Positions 54,186 to 63,442 of a stretch of 64,000 bases of DNA are shown piece after piece. The stretch is from positions 186,001 to 250,000 of the forward strand of contig WACJ01000117.1 in the NCBI GenBank assembly GCA_008973525.1, given 5' to 3'. A model generated the notes under the pieces. That model saw only the letters and a list, made by a program, of their open reading frames with translations. It was not told where the DNA came from and ran no database searches. This DNA comes from Stenopsyche tienmushanensis (taxonomy: Eukaryota > Arthropoda > Insecta > Trichoptera > Stenopsychidae). The translations under genes were made by a program, and so were the position numbers. The first letter of the stretch is position 1. Each line of letters starts with the position of its first letter.

Positions 54186-54343
54186 TTCTAAATCACCCAA
54201 ATCCACTAATTTCTAGTGGAAAGAAAACAAAAAGAAGTACCCACAATATGCCCAAACACTTCCTTAATAATTAAATAATTTATTGTACAAAGCCTTAAAG
54301 TATGCACACAAATATCTTGAAAATTTTAAAGGAAAAAATAATG

Positions 54344-54415
54344 TGCGATGGCCGAGAATCGAACTCGGATCAACTGCTTGGAAGGCAACTATGCTGACCA
54401 TTACACCACCAACGC
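54344..54415 (-). tRNA. tRNA-Gly (UCC), copy 8
   Basis: Identical to copy 1. T6 terminator from A6 at 54333-54338. Duplicate partner of copy 3 by both flanks. Confidence 0.95.
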
Positions 54416-54678
54416 CCATATGCAATAGATATTAATTCTAGCATATGATTTACCTCTTCCATTTGATTAAACAGCTGTGCGGTAAAATTAAAAACTATCG
54501 TTTTAAAACCTTAAGAAATCCCCATAAATATAATATTCAGCCAACTCTCACCGGCGTAATAGTTGATGAAATCTGGAAACTTCATCGTATGTTTTTGATA
54601 AAACAATATCAATACAAGCTTTTTATAGCAAAAATGTATCATGATTATGGTGTTAGGAATCGATATCATAAAAAAATG

Positions 54679-54750
54679 TGCGATGGCCGAGAATCGAACT
54701 CGGATCAACTGCTTGGAAGGCAACTATGCTGACCATTACACCACCAACGC
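54679..54750 (-). tRNA. tRNA-Gly (UCC), copy 9
   Basis: Identical to copy 1. T7 terminator from A7 at 54670-54676. Partner of copy 4 by its 3' flank; its 5' flank starts CATGTCAAGTGCAGTTCAAA as in copies 10 and 11, whereas copy 4 has CATATGTAACGAATTCAAAC, hinting at exchange between units. Confidence 0.95.
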
Positions 54751-55413
54751 CCATGTCAAGTGCAGTTCAAACTTCGTAATTTAGTATATTTTTTAATGGC
54801 ACAGCTGTATTCACGATCAATTGTGGAGTTATGAAGATAAATGCCACAATATAATAAAAAAAACTGAATTAATTTAGCATTAACGACAGCCAGATGTCTC
54901 CCTCTCGCAATCGTAACAAAAAAAAAACAGTTTAACAAGTATTTCGATTAGTACCCGACCATCGCCATTTAACCGATTGGCTTAAACACGACCCGATAGC
55001 AGAAAAACCTGCATACAAGCGCGGCTGTATTTGCAAACGCGTGGGAGCGGGGAACAGCCCGGAAATTTCGCCCCGAGAGCGCCCCCGCTCTACGTTACAA
55101 TGGTGTCAGAAATGACTCATGCGCGTTAAAAAATAAATTCTCCAATTACAATATATTTAAAAGTTGAATTTTATTCGGTAGATCATCTCCAGATATGTTA
55201 TATATTCAAAAATATATATGTGTCCTATTTATGATTCCATATATAAAACCAATGAAAACAATCACAATAACAACACCAGATCCCCTGTGGCGAAGGCCTA
55301 CATATGGAAAATTCTGAATAATAATTAAACACCATACAAAATACGAATATCAAATGTAATTCTAATCGATAGAATACATTGAAATTGATAGAAGTTACAT
55401 GGAAAAAAAGATG

Positions 55414-55485
55414 TGCGATGGCCGAGAATCGAACTCGGATCAACTGCTTGGAAGGCAACTATGCTGACCATTACACCACCAACGC
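55414..55485 (-). tRNA. tRNA-Gly (UCC), copy 10
   Basis: Identical to copy 1. T7 terminator from A7 at 55403-55409. Partner of copy 5 by 3' flank and of copy 11 by both flanks. Confidence 0.95.
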
Positions 55486-55523
55486 CCATGTCAAGTGCAG
55501 TTCAAATTTATAAAGTAGTATTG

Positions 55524-55764
55524 AAGCGGTCAAGATGGCCGAGTATCTACCGGCATCTTACCCCATAACGATGATATGGATCGTGCATCGGCTCCATTAA
55601 TAATAAACCATTGTTTATAATAAACCATTCAATAAAAGGCATAGAAGTGGTGCGGTGGATATCAGAACGATGCGTGGAGCGAACTGTGACTCTGCCTATA
55701 GTCTTATAAGAGCTAAATATGCCTTTAGAGCAAACTTCAGTAATTTGAAACGCCCAAAAAAAAG
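55524..55764 (+). pseudogene. tRNA-Leu-like scrap and family A endonuclease end
   Basis: GTCAAGATGGCCGAGT at 55527-55542 resembles the 5' end of tRNA-Leu (GTCAGGATGGCCGAGT) but the match stops there. From 55628 the sequence is the family A endonuclease C-terminus: RHRSGAVDIRTMRGANCDS, then LIRAKYAFRANFSNLKRPKK, as at 13690-13810. The SDH block is CDSAY here, so the catalytic His is lost. It is fused to family B at about 55765. Confidence 0.6.
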
Positions 55765-56223
55765 TTGGGACGGAAAATCGGCGGCAAGAGCATCTCGATT
55801 TACGCAGACTCCTCTGACGCACTCAGTGATCTTCGTCGACGCGTAAAAGAGGCTTCGTTAGTTAGCTGGCAGAAGAGGTGGTCCGAGTCTACTTCCGGTA
55901 GCCACCTCTCAAAGTTCTTCCACTCGGTTAGGAACCGCTTGTATTGCCGCTGGGTCGTTCCAGATTTCTGGACGTCCCAGTTCCTCACAGGACACGAGCG
56001 CTTTAGGGCTTCGCTTTATAGGTTCAGATTCTCCCCGGTTTCGGAGTGTCCACGCGGCGATCCGGGCATGGACGCAGACCACGTTCTGTGGACATGTCCA
56101 GGCATGGCGTCCGATCGCGAGCCGCTCTTTCGCAGTATCAGCGGCCTGAAAAGCGGACCGGTTGGACACACAGGCCTGGTGGCCACTTCCTCCTTGTTTA
56201 ATATTATTACTGTTTTACAATGA
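55765..56223 (+). pseudogene. Family B (R1-like LINE) pol C-terminal region
   Basis: An open frame of 152 codons: GGKSISIYADSSDALSDLRR, KEASLVSWQKRWSESTSGSH, YCRWVVPDFWTSQFLTGHER, ECPRGDPGMDADHVLWTCPG and SGPVGHTGLVATSSLF. This is the best family B C-terminus here; compare 3160-3716. The zinc-binding cluster reads C-P-R instead of C-P-C/CG, so one ligand is changed. The frame has no RT. The stop overlaps the start codon of the next frame (ATGA at 56220-56223), probably by chance at a junction. Confidence 0.75.
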
Positions 56224-56605
56224 AGTGTGCTCTCTGTAACAATGAGTTTAATGATGGAGCGCAGTGTGCATCTTGCAAGCGTAATTTGGACTTCGGCTGT
56301 GCGGGTATTACTGAAGCTGGCTATAGCAAACTAGGCCTAGAGCGCCGGGCTACCTGGAAATGCCCCCAATGCAGGATCAGCCTAACACCCGCATCGAGCA
56401 ATATCATTACCGACTCGGGTACACTTGCCACAATTCTCGAGGATTGAAATAGCAGTTAAACAGCCTTCCCGATTTGGTTCGTGATGTTAAAACCATTAAA
56501 GATGAGATTTATGACCTCAAGACAGCCTGCGCTTTTAACAGTACCAAACTGGAGGAGTATGGTCTTCGGTTGGCAGAAGTTGAACGCCGGTCCCGAATAG
56601 CGTGA
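56220..56605 (+). pseudogene. LINE ORF1-like frame with PHD-type zinc finger and coiled coil
   Basis: The frame 56220-56447 starts MKCALCNNEFNDGAQCASCK and continues NLDFGCAGITEAG and ATWKCPQCR: a C-x2-C...C-x2-C...F-x-C...C-x2-C pattern like the PHD-like fingers at the N-terminus of some insect LINE ORF1 proteins (CR1/jockey type). After a stop at 56445, a shifted frame reads LPDLVRDVKTIKDEIYDLKT and KLEEYGLRLAEVERRSR, a heptad-like coiled coil that usually follows. The rest of ORF1 is absent. The family cannot be named. Confidence 0.6.
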
Positions 56606-56794
56606 CCAATAAACAGCTCGGGGACCATATGATGTCAAAGTCATCAATATCATAGTAAAAAATATTTTTTACATTAAAAAACACACGTAATAATAATTTT
56701 GTGTAAAATACCTATTTGTTAGTATTAGGTATCATTTTAAATCAAAAAGATTGTGCGCGTTAGGAGGCCAACGCGTGCGAAGTTTCCCCGTATG
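56606..56794. other. Short spacer
   Basis: AT-rich; GTTAGGAGGCCAACGCGTGCG near 56759 faintly resembles the LTR-like remnant of the blocks. Confidence 0.3.
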
Positions 56795-57216
56795 TAATAC
56801 GTTAAAGAATAAAATCTACCCGTAACAATATATTTAAGGGATAAAATTTTTTTGGTGGATCATCTCGAGATATATTCTAAATTAGAAAAAATAAATAATG
56901 TGTCCTATTTATGATTCTATATATAAAAGCAATGAAAACAATGACAATAACAACACCAGATCCCCTGTGGCGAAGGCCTACATTACTGGAATACTGGAAA
57001 ATTCTGAATAATAATTAAATACCATACAAAATACGAATATCAAATGTAATTCTAATCGATAGAATACATTGTTGAAATTTTTAGAAGTTACATGGAAAAA
57101 AAGATGTGCGATGGCCGAGAATCGAACTCGGATCAACTGCTTGGAAGGCAACTATGCTGACCATTACACCACCAACGCCCATGTCAAGTGCAGTTCAAAT
57201 TTATAAAGTAGTATTG
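56795..57216. repeat. Partial third copy of the tRNA block
   Basis: Matches 40395-40760 and 55125-55523: AGATTTATGATTCTATATATAA-type sequence near 56905, CCCCTGTGGCGAAGGCCTAC at 56963, ATTCTAATCGATAGAATACA at 57049, then tRNA copy 11 and the same downstream end as block 2 (to 57216). It lacks the first two tRNA genes of the unit. Confidence 0.75.
57107..57178 (-). tRNA. tRNA-Gly (UCC), copy 11
   Basis: Identical to copy 1. T7 terminator from A7 at 57096-57102. The last gene of the array. Both flanks match copy 10. Confidence 0.95.
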
Positions 57217-57970
57217 GATGTGGAAATTATGATTATGAAATATTAAACCCGTGCGACTATTTCGCCAAGTTGAAAATCCCCAATCAATAAATATTTTTTT
57301 TAATAACACATAATATAATACAAAGAGCCCAAGAGTTGCTTTAGCATTTTCAAAGCTTCACCCTTTCAGCTTAGTGCTTTGAAAGCTACACTCCAGGCGA
57401 TAATACAAAATTGAAAGTCAAAGCCACACAAAATATCGTTTCAAGAATATATTCCGAAAGAGAATACTTTTATTATGTATTTCGTGTATAATAAAACCAT
57501 CGCAAAGTGTTGATTAAACATTGTTATTTCATAAAATACGCTTGAATCCTTTCAAAAACCAGCACAAAGATCCAGTTATGTATTCATTCTTGGACGAAAT
57601 TCTGCCCTCTTAATTCGAAACACTGGATAACCATTACGAACCCGAGTTGTTGATTTAAATACGCTGATAACTTTTTTCAGATGCTGCAAAGAGCGTCAAT
57701 CAAGACTATAGACACGCAATGTAAATTAGCAAAATACATCAATAATGAGATCTTGTATCAAACTACAAAAATTGAAATGACAATAATCTCAAATTATGCA
57801 AAAGAGTGTCAAGAATATGACTGGAATAAAACAATTATCCAATCTAATGTAATGAGACTGTCGAATTGTAAAAGAACTTATCGTATATTTGTAAATTTAA
57901 GCATCCAAAGAATAATCTTAAAGGAACTAAATGCAATAATACAACAATCAGAACGATTTTTGGCTCTCTC
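57217..57970. other. Spacer, no gene seen
   Basis: AT-rich. AAAGCT words at 57330-57400. The frame 57681-58007 (108 codons) has no recognisable motif and ends in family A sequence. Confidence 0.4.
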
Positions 57971-57974
57971 TGAA

Positions 57975-58060
57975 AAGTGGCTCCGAAACCATGAGGGCCA
58001 ATCGTGAAATGGACATGTACGGCAAAGCGTTAGTTACCAGCTATATAATCTTGACCAACA
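57975..58060 (+). pseudogene. Family A (RTE-like) C-terminal scrap
   Basis: CATGAGGGCCAATCGTGAAA, then ATGGACATGTACGGCAAAGC, matches the MRxNREVMDMYGEA region at 44357-44400. Less than 90 bp survive. Confidence 0.55.
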
Positions 58061-58103
58061 AAAGAGGTCACAACCTTTAAATAAAAAAAGATCCAATAAA
58101 AGA

Positions 58104-58343
58104 TCAGGAAGAGCGAGTTGTCGTATAACCTTGACTGCAGGAAGACGTCCTTCCCGTGGCTGGATCGCTTTCTCTCATCATCAACAAAGAAATTAGTTCA
58201 TAAGATGAGAGTATTTCTATTCGACACCCAATCACCTCCATCCTATCATACGACCCGATAGAAGATCTCGGTGAAAACGTGGGGGCAGCTCGGGAACTCT
58301 GCTTCGTAAGCGCCCCCACACCATGTTATATTGGTGTCAGAAG
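58104..58343 (+). mobile_element. LTR fragment with tRNA-Leu-type primer site
   Basis: Contains the CCTTGACTGCAGGAAGACGT hairpin core (58127 on), GATGAGAGTATTTCTATTCG, a GC-rich part and, at its right end, TGGTGTCAGAAG (58332-58343), complementary to the 3' end of tRNA-Leu (CTTCTGACACCA). This is the best link between the LTR-like fragments scattered at 7.4, 9.5 and 41.7 kb and a real LTR retrotransposon. No gag or pol follows. Confidence 0.55.
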
Positions 58344-58930
58344 GAGTTAATTAAACTCCATTTTATTAAGGCTTAATAATCTTGATACCTATTATATTAT
58401 TAGATATTGAAGAAAGATACCTGGATCTTTGAAAAGCTCGTAAAAAAACTAAAAAACATTTTTTCTAATATAAAAATATATATTGTCTATATAACACGGA
58501 GAGCAATTCTAATTTCACATCATTTTTATTTATGGATCATTCTCCCAAGTATTTCACATTTGAATTTGAATATAAATTTGCAGCGTTTCTCTCGTTATTG
58601 CATTTTTTTGAGAATCTACGCTGTCACATGTATTCCTTTTCTATTTAAATTCTCTGTATTCCACGTAGCAAAGCGAACATTTCGCTGGAAAATACTAGAA
58701 TTTGCAGCAACCCTCTTTTGCTTTCAAACTTTAATGGAAGTCGTACATATCAATTTGGATACTGGTGTGACACTACAGCACTAAGCAATTTGCACTGGAT
58801 AACGCCGCGAAACCCCCCCTTGAACCCCCAATCGTTTAAAATATCCAGCAACCCCTACCAAAAAAACAAACCAAGGAAAACAGCTGACGTGAGTATATAT
58901 CCTTGGCAAAATTAAATAAATCGGAAAATA
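58344..58930. other. Spacer, no gene seen
   Basis: A 125-codon frame (58407-58784) has no motif and follows local composition. Confidence 0.4.
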
Positions 58931-58935
58931 CCTAA

Positions 58936-59545
58936 TGCATGGTTTCTCAACGTGGTCCATGTGGATTTCTAAATTTATTTTTTAAAGGGTATATTTATTA
59001 GCCATTTTTGAAGTAAAAAAGTATGCAAAAAGACTCACTAGTTTATTATAGAGTCATCATAAAAAATGTAACTAAAGACAAGATTTCCTTTGCTCAAAAA
59101 CAACTTCAAATATATCAACTAGATGCACTAAGAATCGAAGGTGTAAGGGATTACCCAAGAATAAAAAGCATCGATGTCGAACACATTACCGAAAAAAACA
59201 TAGAAGACTTTATGACAGTTTTTTCAATAAAGATGTTGAAACTTAGGAGGATGATTCTCTAATTTGAGTCTACAAAGAAAATCATCCATGCGGGTATTGA
59301 ATCGTATTGCTCAAAATAATATTGCTTTAATGGAGGAATATAACAAATTGATTACAATCGAAGAAGAGCAAAAGCACTATATACTTCTGTTGATAAAAGA
59401 GTAAAGAAAGAAATATCCAGATACAAAAAATCAACATTTATACATTGAATATAAATTAATATTAATCTTAGAATAAAATGTTAAGAGGAGGTCTATGAAG
59501 AAAAAAGGTCCATGGAGGAAAAAAGTTGAGAAGCCCTAATCTGAA
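58936..59545. mobile_element. Candidate hAT-like short element
   Basis: The left end GCATGGTTTCTCAACGTGGT and the complement of the right end (TAGGGCTTCTCAACTTTTTT) share CTTCTCAAC/TTTCTCAAC and a following CCATG word, as in hAT elements with (CAG)GGTTCTCAAC tips. A clear 8-bp duplication is not seen. A 79-codon frame (59023-59262) with many Lys and Ile and the start of a second frame lie inside, but no transposase signature is visible. Confidence 0.4.
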
Positions 59546-60700
59546 ATATAACATAAGCGACACGTATCTCAATGTAAATTCGTATACATATTTTTTAAAC
59601 GGCTCCATTTTTTTGCAAAGCTGTATATTTTGGCGTCCAAGTTGATATATGCCAGAACGTTTTACTCCTACTTTACAAACGGTGCTCGGTAAACAACGGG
59701 CTTGCGCCACTAAGCTTCTTTTATAACAAAAAAATCTGCTTTTCTTTCTTTTTCAAAGAAGATATTCCTGCTTTTTCCTTTATTTTTTTTAGCGAGAAGG
59801 TCATTAAATATGGCAATAATAGTAAGAGCTTATACAAGCGTAAATATTTAAAAACAAACAACAGAAAACAAAGCAAATTCCTCGGCAAGAATGCCCGAAA
59901 TTGATGCAAATCATCAATCATTATTACAGGATTCCGTTGAAAATTACTACATTTACCCAAACAAATTCAATGTATTGATTTACGATATTTGCACGATTAT
60001 GCAGTTATAATTCGGCACTCATTTCTAAGAAAATATGCAAAAATTTCAATCTAAATTATGGCTATTTACAATTTCACCAAACATTATTTTTCAACTTGCG
60101 GACACTCTGGCTCGAAAATTTATTAGCAAATTGTTTCAAAAGTTCATATCAAGTTTTTATAAATATAATTACAATCAACATGAACCAAATTTTAAGATGA
60201 TATTATTGTATAAATATGTTTTTATTGCAAAAAATGCACAAAAATGGCTAAAAAAAATCGTATCATTTTGTTTATAAACGCTCATAAAGCAAACAATTTT
60301 TATTGTTTTTAATTAAAACTTAGGTTCATATTTTTAAAAAATATATTTTGTTGATAAAATGAAAATATTTTATTGATTTTGAATGAAAATTATAACTTTT
60401 ATAATGCCCGTAAGTATCAAATTCTGATGACAAACTTCAACTTATAGCTCGGATATTTTATAAGTTTATTTTAATAAACATAATTTATTTGATTTATATA
60501 ATAATATAAATTAGGGATGAATACAATTATTACCCACCCTTTTAAGTCCCTAATCTATAAACAATGGCGCAGTAATAATTGTCACAATTATGAGCTATAA
60601 ATACATAGATCGTGTTGATCCTATTTGTAAAAAAGCCCAGATGTGCACGCGGATTTTATCGTTGATGCGGGCGACGGCATCCTGCGTTTTTTTTTAAGGT
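59546..60700. other. AT-rich spacer, no gene seen
   Basis: Frames on both strands (59468-59710, 59721-59960, 60035-60277) have no recognisable motif. Confidence 0.4.
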
Positions 60701-60734
60701 TTTCGTAATAATCACATACGAAAAATATTTTATA

Positions 60735-61018
60735 ATAACCGGAATGAGAGCACAAATTGTGTCTCCAGAATGTAAGACCGCCTTTGTGATGGTGACTATA
60801 ATCTCGACTTTGAACGATGTTACATCCCCTCAGTACTTTATGACGTCGAAAGGCAGGCATTTGCTCGGAATGCCACAAAGGGGTTGGAAGCATTTGAAAT
60901 GTGGTCGTATGAAATTGAGAATTTCCCGAGTGGACAAAAATCATAATGGAAGCATCCAGATGCATTTCCAACGAAGAAATTATAATCGCTGTGGAATATC
61001 GTATTTGATGGCGTAGGG
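60735..61018 (+). pseudogene. LINE C-terminal fragment (LEAFEMW family)
   Basis: Frames give RCYIPSVLYDVERQAFARNA, then KGLEAFEMWSY, and after a shift MKLRISRVDKNHNGSIQM. These correspond to the block CYVxSVLLYGxExW...RLEAFEMWxYRRxLxISWVDxxxNExxL in the C-terminal half of RTE/BovB-type and related insect LINEs. It differs from family A, which has RLERFERKILRQIFGP at this place. The RT is absent. Confidence 0.6.
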
Positions 61019-61525
61019 TAGTTTGAAGTTTAACAATAAACTTTCAAATGTTCCTATTTACAATGGATATACAAAATTAAATTGGCATACCTACAGTTTA
61101 TTATTGAAAATTATTGAATTAAGAATCAAAAAATTGACTCACATGAAGACATCGATTATCATAAACATTTTTTCGTTGAAATACAGATTTAGCCACTGAC
61201 CTGAAATGAAGCAAAATATTCAAATTAGGGTTGAAATTAAAAAATATATATATATAATAAATTTGATATATTTTTATAACTACCTTCATATAAATCATAT
61301 CTTGCAATACTGCCCTGCTGAAGTTCTCGGGAATAATTAACCTACCTGAAATTATAATAAAATGGCATTAAATTAAATATTTTCAATAAAGGCACCATTT
61401 AATATTATTTTTATAAATTTAAACCTTTAAGCCGGAATTAAGTAGCTTTGGACCCCTATCCAATGTTTTAGCCAACACGTGCACGAAATATTTAAATGCA
61501 AAAATTAATTCATTTAAAAATAGTA
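61019..61525. other. Spacer, no gene seen
   Basis: AT-rich, without motifs. Confidence 0.4.
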
Positions 61526-61529
61526 ATAA

Positions 61530-61850
61530 TGATTTATTATTAAAAAAATAATTTTATTACAATAATCACTATTATTAATTAACGATAATCGATTTTTGTC
61601 ATAAGTGGGTAGTATTATATAATTATAAATAACCGAATACGTACATGAAATACGTACAAAAAAATTATTAAATGCAAAAATTAACTATGCATTAAAAAAC
61701 AATATTTATTTAAGCGCATGATTTTTAAATAAAAATATTAACAAGCCATTATTTTTAAATAACTTCAACATAAGACGCTTCGAGTATTTAAATATAAATA
61801 TTATTAAAAAAATAATTTTATTATAATAATCGCGAATTAACTAAAAAGGT
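61530..61850. repeat. AT-rich internal repeat
   Basis: TTATTAAAAAAATAATTTTA at 61539 recurs at 61801, followed in both by TTA(C/T)AATAATC and AATTAAC. TTAAATGCAAAAATTAA is also doubled (61493 and 61669). A degenerate tandem structure with a unit of about 130 or 260 bp is possible. Confidence 0.4.
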
Positions 61851-62380
61851 TTAAATGCGAAACTATTTTTTTAAAAATATTTAACACGATAATTGATTTT
61901 TATCGAATCAAATGCGTTCATCGAAGACACGCATTGACCGCACAAGATACAAAAAGCGACTGATCATAAAATTATTCAATGTTGCATTAAGTATTATAAA
62001 TGTTACAATGCAACAAAACCAACTCGTTTTGATTCGTCGGGAGGGCATTCGATAAATTATAAATTTCCCGCTTGTGTGAATAAAAATTTCATATAAATGT
62101 TGCCGGGCTTAACTATTATATTATAAATTGTTCTCGTTAAGAATAATTGTAATTAAGATGCCGTGGTATATGTTTGTCGTTTTCATTCGCGTTAGAACGC
62201 GACGAGTGGCGATAAAAATACAAAAATGCAACAGCGGCAAGATCAGATCCTCCCGCGGCCAAGACGATTGGTCGGATCTCAAGCCTTAACTGGCTCTTAA
62301 TAGGATGCTGATTGATTCGTGATTGAACTCCAACTATAAATGAATCGCTGTGGTTCTCCGCATATATTTTATATCATTTT
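61851..62380. other. Spacer, no gene seen
   Basis: A GC-richer patch at 62190-62290 contains AGATCCTCCCGCGGCCAAGA; not recognised. Confidence 0.35.
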
Positions 62381-62412
62381 ACACCCTAATATTTTAAATA
62401 ATATTAGGGTGT
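62381..62412. repeat. 13-bp perfect inverted repeat at the mariner tip
   Basis: ACACCCTAATATT (62381-62393) and AATATTAGGGTGT (62400-62412) are exact complements separated by TTAAAT. The right arm is the tip of the mariner element; the left arm is an inverted copy of it outside the element. Confidence 0.8.
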
Positions 62413-62883
62413 CCCATAAGTTTCTTTCGTTTTCATATTAAGAAAAAAATAAACAATAATTTGTATTACATCAAAATGTATTGAATAATATATGATCCAT
62501 TCTGTTCTATTACCTTTCTTCATCTCTTCGGAAGTCTCATAATGCCTTTTTGCCAAAATTTCCCAGGTTTGTTGAGACGTGGCGTTATCGTGATGAAAAA
62601 CAATGCCTCGTCTGCTCGCTAATTCTGGCCTTTTTCTGGCAATTGCATCTTTTAGATTGTCTAGTTGGAAACAATATTTTGTTGAATTGATCGTTTCACC
62701 TTGCTGAAGTAGCTCATAATAAACTACCCCCTTCCAGTTCCACCAAATGCATAGCAAAACTTTTTTTGGATGTAGGCCAGGTTTAGCTACAGTTAAAGCT
62801 TCTGTACCCTTGATCCAAGACCGTTTATGTTGGATATTCTCATAGAATATCCAAATTTCATCTCCAGTGGCAAGTCTCTTCAA
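62404..62883 (-). pseudogene. mariner transposase, catalytic part
   Basis: The 159-codon frame contains LATGDEIWIFYENIQHKRSW, HPKKVLLCIWWNWKGVVYYE, LLQQGETINSTKYCFQLDNL and KRPELASRRGIVFHHDNAT. GDE holds the first catalytic Asp and HDN the second of the DD34D triad. Mariner proteins continue HQDNARPHxS here; this copy has HHDNATSQQTW, and the region of the third Asp is not recognisable. The frame runs on into the terminal repeat, whose TTA supplies the stop. The frame directly upstream carries the N-terminus. Confidence 0.85.
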
Positions 62884-62896
62884 AAAAGGTTGGCTA

Positions 62897-63442
62897 TTAT
62901 GTCGTTGGAGAAGAAGATCGCTGAAGTTTATTTGAGTCAGTCAGTTCATGAGGAAGCCACACATCTGAACAATTGATGTAGCCCAATTTTGTCAGATGAT
63001 TATGGACGGATGTTCGTGGAATTTCTAGCTTGTTAGCTATTTTGCGAACAGTATATCGCGAGCTTTCTTCAACCGTGGCTATGATTAGATCTGTGTTCAT
63101 TTGCGAAAGAGACATATTGGACAACCTAATAGTTTCTCCTCTTTGGCCTATAACTTTGCGAATTTCATTTATAACGACTTGAAATTTACTGAACGTATTC
63201 TTAAGCATTGATTCTTCCCGATACACGAAGAAAAAAAAGGTTTTGTTTAAACCAACAAGGTAGAAACGTCCCTTAAAAACTTCATCGTTTCCATCTGTAC
63301 GATCATCCTCTGAATTTTGAATGGTACCAGATGTAATTTTCACCAAATTTGCTTCATCAACCTCTTCGTTTAAATCGTTAACCCCTAAATGAGTACTATC
63401 CCAGGGTCTGGGACCCCCCCCCCCACTATTCATAAAGAGCAC
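62897..63442 (-). pseudogene. mariner transposase, DNA-binding N-terminal part
   Basis: The frame contains NTDLIIATVEESSRYTVRKI, ANKLEIPRTSVHNHLTKLGY and VWLPHELTDSNKLQR, the second helix-turn-helix and the conserved WVPHEL block of mariner transposases. After KLQR the reading frame shifts; the matching continuation (DLLLQRHNSQPFLKRLATGD) lies in the frame of the downstream part, so a small deletion of around 10 bp separates the two. The first residues (before about MLKNTFSKFQ, residue 79) read through the 5' UTR and are probably not coding. Confidence 0.8.

Larger units (their letters stand above)
54265..55523. repeat. Segmental duplicate block 2, right part (holds tRNA copies 8-10)
   Basis: Matches 39540-40760 almost throughout, including both tRNA genes and the LTR-like remnant (54985-55120, TGGTGTCAGAA at 55101-55111). 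The last piece, GTCAAGTGCAGTTCAAATTTATAAAGTAGTATTG at 55488-55523 in interrupted form, recurs at 57181-57216. The block then breaks into LINE sequence. Confidence 0.8.

Noticed and set aside
38638..57178. Regularly repeated 72-nt identical units, as in a CRISPR-like or satellite array
   Set aside because: The units fold as tRNA-Gly with Pol III boxes and terminators, are spaced irregularly (hundreds to thousands of bases) and one is inverted.
38638..57178. Calling the tRNA copies pseudogenes because of the acceptor mismatch
   Set aside because: All other stems, boxes, anticodon and terminators are intact in eleven identical copies; one U:U pair alone does not justify it.
58407..58784. 125-codon frame as a gene
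   Set aside because: Composition follows local AT-rich DNA and nothing is recognisable.
58936..59545. Confident hAT call
   Set aside because: Only short TTCTCAAC-type tips agree and no 8-bp duplication is visible, so it is listed only as a candidate.
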